A stretch of 64,000 nt of DNA from Eulemur rufifrons (taxonomy: Eukaryota > Chordata > Mammalia > Primates > Lemuridae), in NCBI RefSeq assembly GCF_041146395.1, contig NC_091010.1, positions 46,148,001 to 46,212,000 of the forward strand. Direction: 5' to 3'. Below, piece by piece: positions 58,688 to 64,000 of the stretch. Position 1 is the first letter of the stretch, and each line of letters starts with the position of its first letter. The notes below the pieces were generated by a model. The model made no database searches, was not told the DNA's origin, and saw nothing but the letters and a program-made list of their open reading frames with translations. The translations under genes and the position numbers were made by a program.

Positions 58688-58948
58688 GTATATTTTCTTT
58701 TAAAAGGTGAAAGTGAAGGTAATTCAGTGAGGACAATATCTTCTCCCAGAATAATTTAAACACAAAATTCTACTATAGTTCAAGTTTCCCACAAATTAGG
58801 ACCTAAGCAGCTACATACATACAGATAAGAACAGTGTGTGTTCTGATTGATTTAATATTTGCTTGTCTGTACAATGGCAGCTCCTGATAAAAATTGTGGA
58901 TTCTCTGTATATTTCCTATGCATCTCCTATCCTTTAAAAAACCACTGA

Positions 58949-59250
58949 GGGCCAGTCATGGTAACTCACACCTGTAATCCCAGGACTTTGGGAGGCCAAG
59001 GGAGGAGGATTGCTTGAGGCCAGGAGCTCAAGACAAGCCTGAACAACATAGCGAGACCCCATCTCTACAAAAAATTAAAAAATTAGTTGGGGGTGGTGGC
59101 ACTCCTAGCTACTCAAGAGGCTCAGGTGATAGGATTGCTTGAGCCCAGGAGTTCAAGGTTGCAGTGAGCTATGATCATACCACTGCACTCCAGTCTGAGC
59201 AACACAGTGAGACCCTGTCTCTTAAAAAAGTAAAATAAAATAAAATTTTT
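58949..59250 (+). mobile_element. Alu SINE
   Basis: A dimer from 'ggccagtcatggtaactcac' to 'gtgagaccctgtctcttaa', with a shortened right arm near 59095-59115 and an A/T-rich tail. Confidence 0.95.
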
Positions 59251-60165
59251 TAATTTAAAAAAATAAAAAAATTGAGGAAAGTATATGCTAAAGAACAAGT
59301 TAATCAATAAATCCATACAAAGTCAAGAAATCTAAAAATTAATGGTAAAAGTAAATTTGCTCTATAAAACAGATTATCTATATTAAAAATAGGCAAGTAA
59401 TTTAAAATATAAAGTCAAGTAAAATATTCAGCGTCATATAGCAGAGTGAATAGTACTATTTGACACTTAATATGTCAATGTCCTGACTCTTATGTATACA
59501 TATTTCAATCTCAATGACATAATAATAAAAGGTATTTTCAAAAAGTCTTTAACATTTAATACATTATTGTCAATTATTATCTGGGCAAAATAAGAGAGAA
59601 GAGGTAAACAGAGACCACAAATAACATTCATCACATACATAGGCTAAATGTTTATATTTATCTCTGTATAATACCTATCATGGCTACTAATAAGTACTTC
59701 TGATTTGAGCACAACAACTGATAGATGAGAGGGAGGTAAAAACCAAGCTAAACTTAGGAAAAGGGAGACATTTCATTTAATAACCCAGAGGAATACTTAT
59801 ATGTCCAGGCTCCAGTGATTCCTATCCCTTCAGCCTATGGGTATGGATATGATGACCAGTAACAAGGCATTCTAGTGACCCTCCTTCCCAGACCAGCACT
59901 AAAAACAACTGGGTATAAAGCCTTTCTCAATGAGTTTCTATAAATAGTGCCAACATAGTACTAATTCAATAAAGGCAAAGAAGGAATCGGTTGAGAGTTA
60001 ACTGGCCCTGGATTGAAAATTCCTTCACTGTGTTCAGATGCACTCTCTATCATTTTAGAGGCTAGATCAGAAGAACACAAATTGAAGAAAGAATTGGAAA
60101 CTAAAAGAATGATATTTACAAGAGACAAAAGAACACAATAAGGTCAGGGACAATGACTGCAAAAA
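59251..60165. other. No recognisable feature
   Basis: AT-rich sequence with no coding frame or named repeat. Confidence 0.4.
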
Positions 60166-60610
60166 ACAAGCTGTAGTGGATGCTTATAGTTGCACCCACC
60201 ATATTTCCCTTTAGGATCAGTAAACTTGGTTCCACCAGATTCTGGGAGTGTTTCCAGCTGACAACCCTCAGTTGACAGCCCTTTCCAGGAGTTATCCTTG
60301 GCTGAAAAGAGCTACCCTTCCAAGGTCATGAAGCATATATCCAGTGATTGGTTGACGAAAAGGTCTGAAGGTCTGGTCCCCTCACCTCCACTCTGAAAGG
60401 CCATCCCACCTCTAGAGCTTTTGATGGAGTTAACTGGGTCCTTGTTTGGAAGATATCACAGACCAAGGTCTCCTTCTGCCCAATTCTGCCTCCTTCCCTT
60501 CCCCCCAAAAGTGTCTATCCGGGGAGCACTCCCCAGAAAATTCCCTCCATTCCAATCTCCACCTTAAAATCTGCTTTCTGGGAAACCCAACCAGCAAGCC
60601 AAGGAGATAC
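60166..60610 (+). repeat. Probable old LTR-like repeat
   Basis: The closing part ('gcccaattctgcctccttcc', 'ggggagcactccccagaaaa', 'aaaatctgctttctgggaaa' and 'cccaacc') resembles the 3' end of an old LTR. The family is not assigned. Two 60-codon minus frames over it are shadows. Confidence 0.4.
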
Positions 60611-60801
60611 TGAACCACTTCCATGGAGTTTCATTGTGAAGAAACTATGATACAAGAAACACTATACACTTTTAGGTAATCCAGGACACTAAGAAGTAGA
60701 TTAGGTTCTTGTGGGGTTATGGTGATCAACTCAGTACTTGACAACTAAATCGGCCACAGAAAATCTGGACAGGAGCCAGAAGTGGCAGAGGAACATAAGT
60801 G

Positions 60802-61270
60802 CAGTGGTTCCCAGCCTTTTTGGCACCAGGGACCATTTCATGGAAGACAATTTTTCCATAGACCACAGGGGGAAGGGATAGTTTTTGGATGATTCAAGTG
60901 CATTACATTTATTGTGCAGTCAAACCTCTCTGCTAATGATAATCAGTATTTGTAGCTACTCCCCAGCACTAGCATCATTGCCTCAGCTCCACCTCAGATC
61001 ATCAGGTATTAGATTCTCATAAAGAGCATGCAGCCTAGGTCACTCACATGCACACAGTTTACTGTAGGGCTTGCGCTCCTATGAAAATCTAATGCCACCG
61101 TTGATCTGACAGGAGGCAGAGCTTATATGGTGATGCAAGGGACAGGGAACAGCTGTAAATACAGATGAACCTTTGCTTGCTCACCCACGGCTCACCTCCT
61201 GCTGTGTGGCCCAGTTCTTAACAGGCCACGGACTAGTATCAGTCTGTGGCTGGGGGGTTGGGGACCACAG
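60802..61270 (-). mobile_element. MER1-like hAT element
   Basis: Inverted ends: 'cagtggttcccagccttttt' on the left and 'ggggttggggaccacag' on the right. The 8-bp flanks 'cataagtg' and 'cattagag' agree at 6 of 8 positions. Internal landmarks: 'catggaagacaatttttcca', 'gtattagattctcataaaga', 'ctgacaggaggcagagctta' and 'aacaggccacggactagtat'. Orientation is opposite to the copy at 39112-39449, and this copy is more complete (469 versus 338 bp). No transposase frame. Confidence 0.93.
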
Positions 61271-61479
61271 CATTAGAGGAAAGGTTAAAGGAATTGGAAT
61301 TATTTATTTCAGAGACAAGTGATAAGGAGAAAATCAACAGTATACGAATAGAGAGTAAAATTTAGTATAAAGGATATAGGCTATGTATAAGGAAAATTTT
61401 TCCAATAATTAAAGATGCTAGAATACTAGACCAACTTGGTAACATTTCTTCGTTTTATATTATGCTATTAACAATGATG

Positions 61480-61594
61480 AGTTTACTCTATGTTGGGAAC
61501 TATGCTAAGTATGTCATTTTATTTAATCATCCAACAATTCTATGAGGAAGTACAGTTATTGATCATGCTCATTTTACTTTAAAGAAATTAAGAA
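61480..61594 (-). repeat. MIR SINE, left part (split by Alu)
   Basis: 'gttgggaactatgctaagta', 'cattttatttaatcatccaa' and 'caattctatgaggaagtaca' give a MIR complement. It resumes at 61888 after the Alu. Confidence 0.75.
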
Positions 61595-61887
61595 GGCTGG
61601 GTGCAGTGGTTCATGCCTATAATCCTAGCACTTTGGGAGGCCAACGCAGGAGGATTGCTTGAGGCCATGAGTTTTAGACCAGCCTGAGCAAGAGCGAGAC
61701 TCCGTCTCTACAAAAAAATAGAAAAATTAGCTGGGTGTGGTAGCACATGCCTATAGTTCCAGCTACTCAGGAGGCTGAGGCAGGACGCTCACTTGAAAGG
61801 AGTCTGAGGTTGCAGTGAACTATGATGACACCACTGCACTCTAGGCTCAGGCAACAGAGTAAGACTCTGTCTCAAGGGAAAAAAAAA
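61595..61887 (+). mobile_element. Alu SINE inserted in MIR
   Basis: A dimer from 'ggctgggtgcagtggttcat' to 'gtaagactctgtctcaa', with a linker that includes 'aaaaaaatagaaaaattagc'. It splits the MIR, so it is younger. Confidence 0.96.
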
Positions 61888-62000
61888 TAACATTTACAAA
61901 GATAAAGTAACTTGTCTAGAGTTACACAGCTAGGAAGTGATTAAGTCAGGACTCAAACCTAGTCTTTCTGACTCTTAAAACTTTCACTCCAAATTACTGC
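61888..62000 (-). repeat. MIR SINE, right part
   Basis: 'gataaagtaacttgtctaga', 'gttacacagctaggaagtga' and 'ttaagtcaggactcaaacct' continue the MIR complement. Confidence 0.82.
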
Positions 62001-62124
62001 CTCTCCATGTACATACATTGGGTGCTCTGTGAAATTCCGAGAAGATAAGAGGACTTGCTTAATTTTCCTAAATCCAGAGGGAAACTGACAAGTTGACATG
62101 GACAAATCAGAGAATCTTTTGGGA

Positions 62125-62243
62125 CCTCTGTAGCACACATCTGTAGTCTCAGCTACTAGGAAGGCTGAGGCATGAGGATCACTTGAGCCCAGGAGTTTGA
62201 GGCCAGCCTGGACAACATAGTGAGACCCTGTATCTAGTAACAG
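62125..62243 (+). mobile_element. Alu monomer or fragment
   Basis: 'agcacacatctgtagtctca', 'gctactaggaaggctgaggc', 'cttgagcccaggagtttgag' and 'gccagcctggacaacatagt' make one Alu arm, with the right-arm start joined to a left-arm-type end. It runs directly into an AC microsatellite that probably grew from its tail. Confidence 0.85.
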
Positions 62244-62277
<34 letters not shown>

Positions 62278-62305
62278 ACACATAAACTCTCTCTCTCTCT
62301 CTTTC
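62243..62305. repeat. (AC)n(TC)n microsatellite
   Basis: About 20 AC units with one 'at' interruption, then about eight TC units. Confidence 0.96.
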
Positions 62306-62655
62306 TCATCACATTCATAGCTGAGGCCTCAGGGCAATGTGGCCAATACACCTACACTAAGGAGGTATAGTGCTCTACTTTGTTTTTAATGCTAGTACAT
62401 TGTTTGGGTGTTTATAAACTAAAATTAAGAGCTATATCTGGTTTTCAAACAAAAAAAATCTAAAGGAAAAAAGAAAAGGTAGTGAAGCAAAGAAGCAGCT
62501 CACAGCCTTAAACTATTCTCAAGTATGCTTCAGGTTTCTTTTTTGGGTGCTTAACAACAGTCACAGTAATTGCTCTGACAATGTGTGGCCTAAAAACGGC
62601 ACATTATTCCACATGAGCATATTACAAGTGCAACAGGAAAACAGGATAAGTAGGA

Positions 62656-62895
62656 GGCATGATAGAACAGTAGACTTTGATGAGAGACAGATCTGGGTGT
62701 AAATCCTGACCTTGCTGCTTACTGGCATTTGTGGTCTTAGATTAATTATCTGAACCTCATTTCCCTGATCTAGTAAACCCAGATAATAATATTTTACCTT
62801 TTTTCCAGGGTTTCTGGGAGAAGTACATGAGATATGGTGTAAAAGTACAAAACAGGGTCTGACATATGGTAGATATTCAACAAACAATAATTTCC
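62656..62895 (+). repeat. MIR SINE, well preserved
   Basis: 'acagatctgggtgtaaatcc', 'tgaccttgctgcttactggc', 'tgaacctcatttccctgatc' and 'gggtctgacatatggtagat' then 'attcaacaaa' trace nearly the whole MIR. Confidence 0.9.
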
Positions 62896-63124
62896 TTTCC
62901 CTTCCTGTATCCCCCAAACTATTTAGTATTTATTGAAAATATTTCACCACAGTAGTTATGTTTATTGGATAAAAATCATTCTATTTCATGAATAAAAAGT
63001 TTACAAAAAATGTGCTCAGAACACTCAATATCAAGCACAAAGGGATGCAAAATGTATCTAAGACACCAATGGAAAAGCATAAGACTGATAATTGCCTTGG
63101 TGAGTTCAGTCTCTTTATACAACA

Positions 63125-63300
63125 ATAATAATAGATAATATTTACTGAGCACTTACTCTGCTAGGTACTACTCTAAGCTCTTTTCTGCACTAAGTTGTTA
63201 ATCAGTCACAATAATCATATAAGATAGGTCGATGAGGAAAACAAGACCCAAAGAGGTTAAGCAAGATGTGAAACAGTAAAGAACTACGCAAGTCACTCTC
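63125..63300 (-). repeat. MIR SINE
   Basis: 'ataatatttactgagcactt', 'actctgctaggtactactct' and 'gacccaaagaggttaagcaa' trace a MIR complement. Confidence 0.8.
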
Positions 63301-63519
63301 ATACAGTGCTGGTGCCACATTTTTGAAAAACAATTTCTCATTATACATCAAGAGCTTCCAAAACATTCAAAGTTAGACCACTTAATAACATAAAAATGTT
63401 CCTAAAATATTAAGTAATACACAGTGTATACAAGATGGTATATGGAAAGTAATCACCACTTTGTTGAATGCTCTGTATATTTATATAAAGAGATTAAAAA
63501 TAAATATGCCATCATACTA

Positions 63520-63925
<406 letters not shown>

Positions 63926-63990
63926 TTAAATTAAAAAAACACCCTCTCCCTTGTAGCTTTATAGCTCCCTTAGCTATGAAACTGAGTTCA

Positions 63991-64000
63991 GGCCGGGCGT
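63991..64000 (+). mobile_element. 5' end of another Alu, cut by the window edge
   Basis: 'ggccgggcgt' is the first ten bases of an Alu left arm. Confidence 0.65.

Noticed and set aside
61959..62351. 130-codon minus-strand frame
   Set aside because: It is made of antisense MIR, an AC/TC microsatellite and an antisense Alu arm.

Overview
This is nuclear DNA from a primate, most likely a strepsirrhine and probably a Malagasy lemur. The best evidence is a complete, fresh-looking Alu at 45406-45740 with a lemur-type linker and right arm, plus three LINE-1 3' ends (7264, 36638 and 40384) that end in the strepsirrhine style ('gtacccccat', then 'gctgaaat'). The species assignment rests on remembered repeat consensus sequences, not on a search. 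The DNA is AT-rich. I found no host protein-coding exon I could defend: the long open frames are LINE-1 ORF2 remnants, a Tigger transposase remnant or probable chance frames. It reads as intergenic or deep intronic sequence.

Layout. 0-9 kb: old L2, MIR and L1 pieces, including about 2.2 kb of antisense L1 ORF2 (4446-6630). 9-17.6 kb: an ancient L1 split by an MLT1-like LTR and by a younger L1 fragment, then further LTR-like repeats, then an L1 3' end that holds a 36-nt copy of the 5' half of tRNA-Lys and carries an Alu at its tail. 18-21 kb: a MER5A-like element followed by a strongly diverged tandem array with a period near 49 bp. 21-30 kb: LTRs, MIRs, an L1 insertion with the structure expected from twin priming, two pairs of local duplications and an Alu with perfect target-site duplications. 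30-36 kb: MIR and L2 relics around a repeat-poor block. 36-45 kb: two strepsirrhine L1 tails, an ERV-like LTR split by a MER1-like hAT element, and an ancient L1. 44.5-45.3 kb: a Tigger1-like element with transposase remnants. 45-52 kb: Alu, MIR, old LTRs, a repeat-poor block and about 0.9 kb of L2. 52.9-56.4 kb: an antisense L1 that keeps its 5' UTR but lacks its 3' end. 57-64 kb: a polyadenylated retrocopy of an unknown transcript, five Alu copies, a second MER1-like element and several MIRs.

The genes do not work together as a system: the window is a record of retrotransposon, DNA-transposon and local-duplication history. The items most worth checking are the 49-bp array (19599-20330), the tRNA-half retropseudogene (16817-16888), the orphan retrocopy (58004-58701), the rearranged L1 (25708-26590) and the 96 percent identical duplicated segments (24928-25079 and 28234-28379). 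Repeat family names come from remembered consensus sequences, and boundaries of old elements are approximate to tens of bases.
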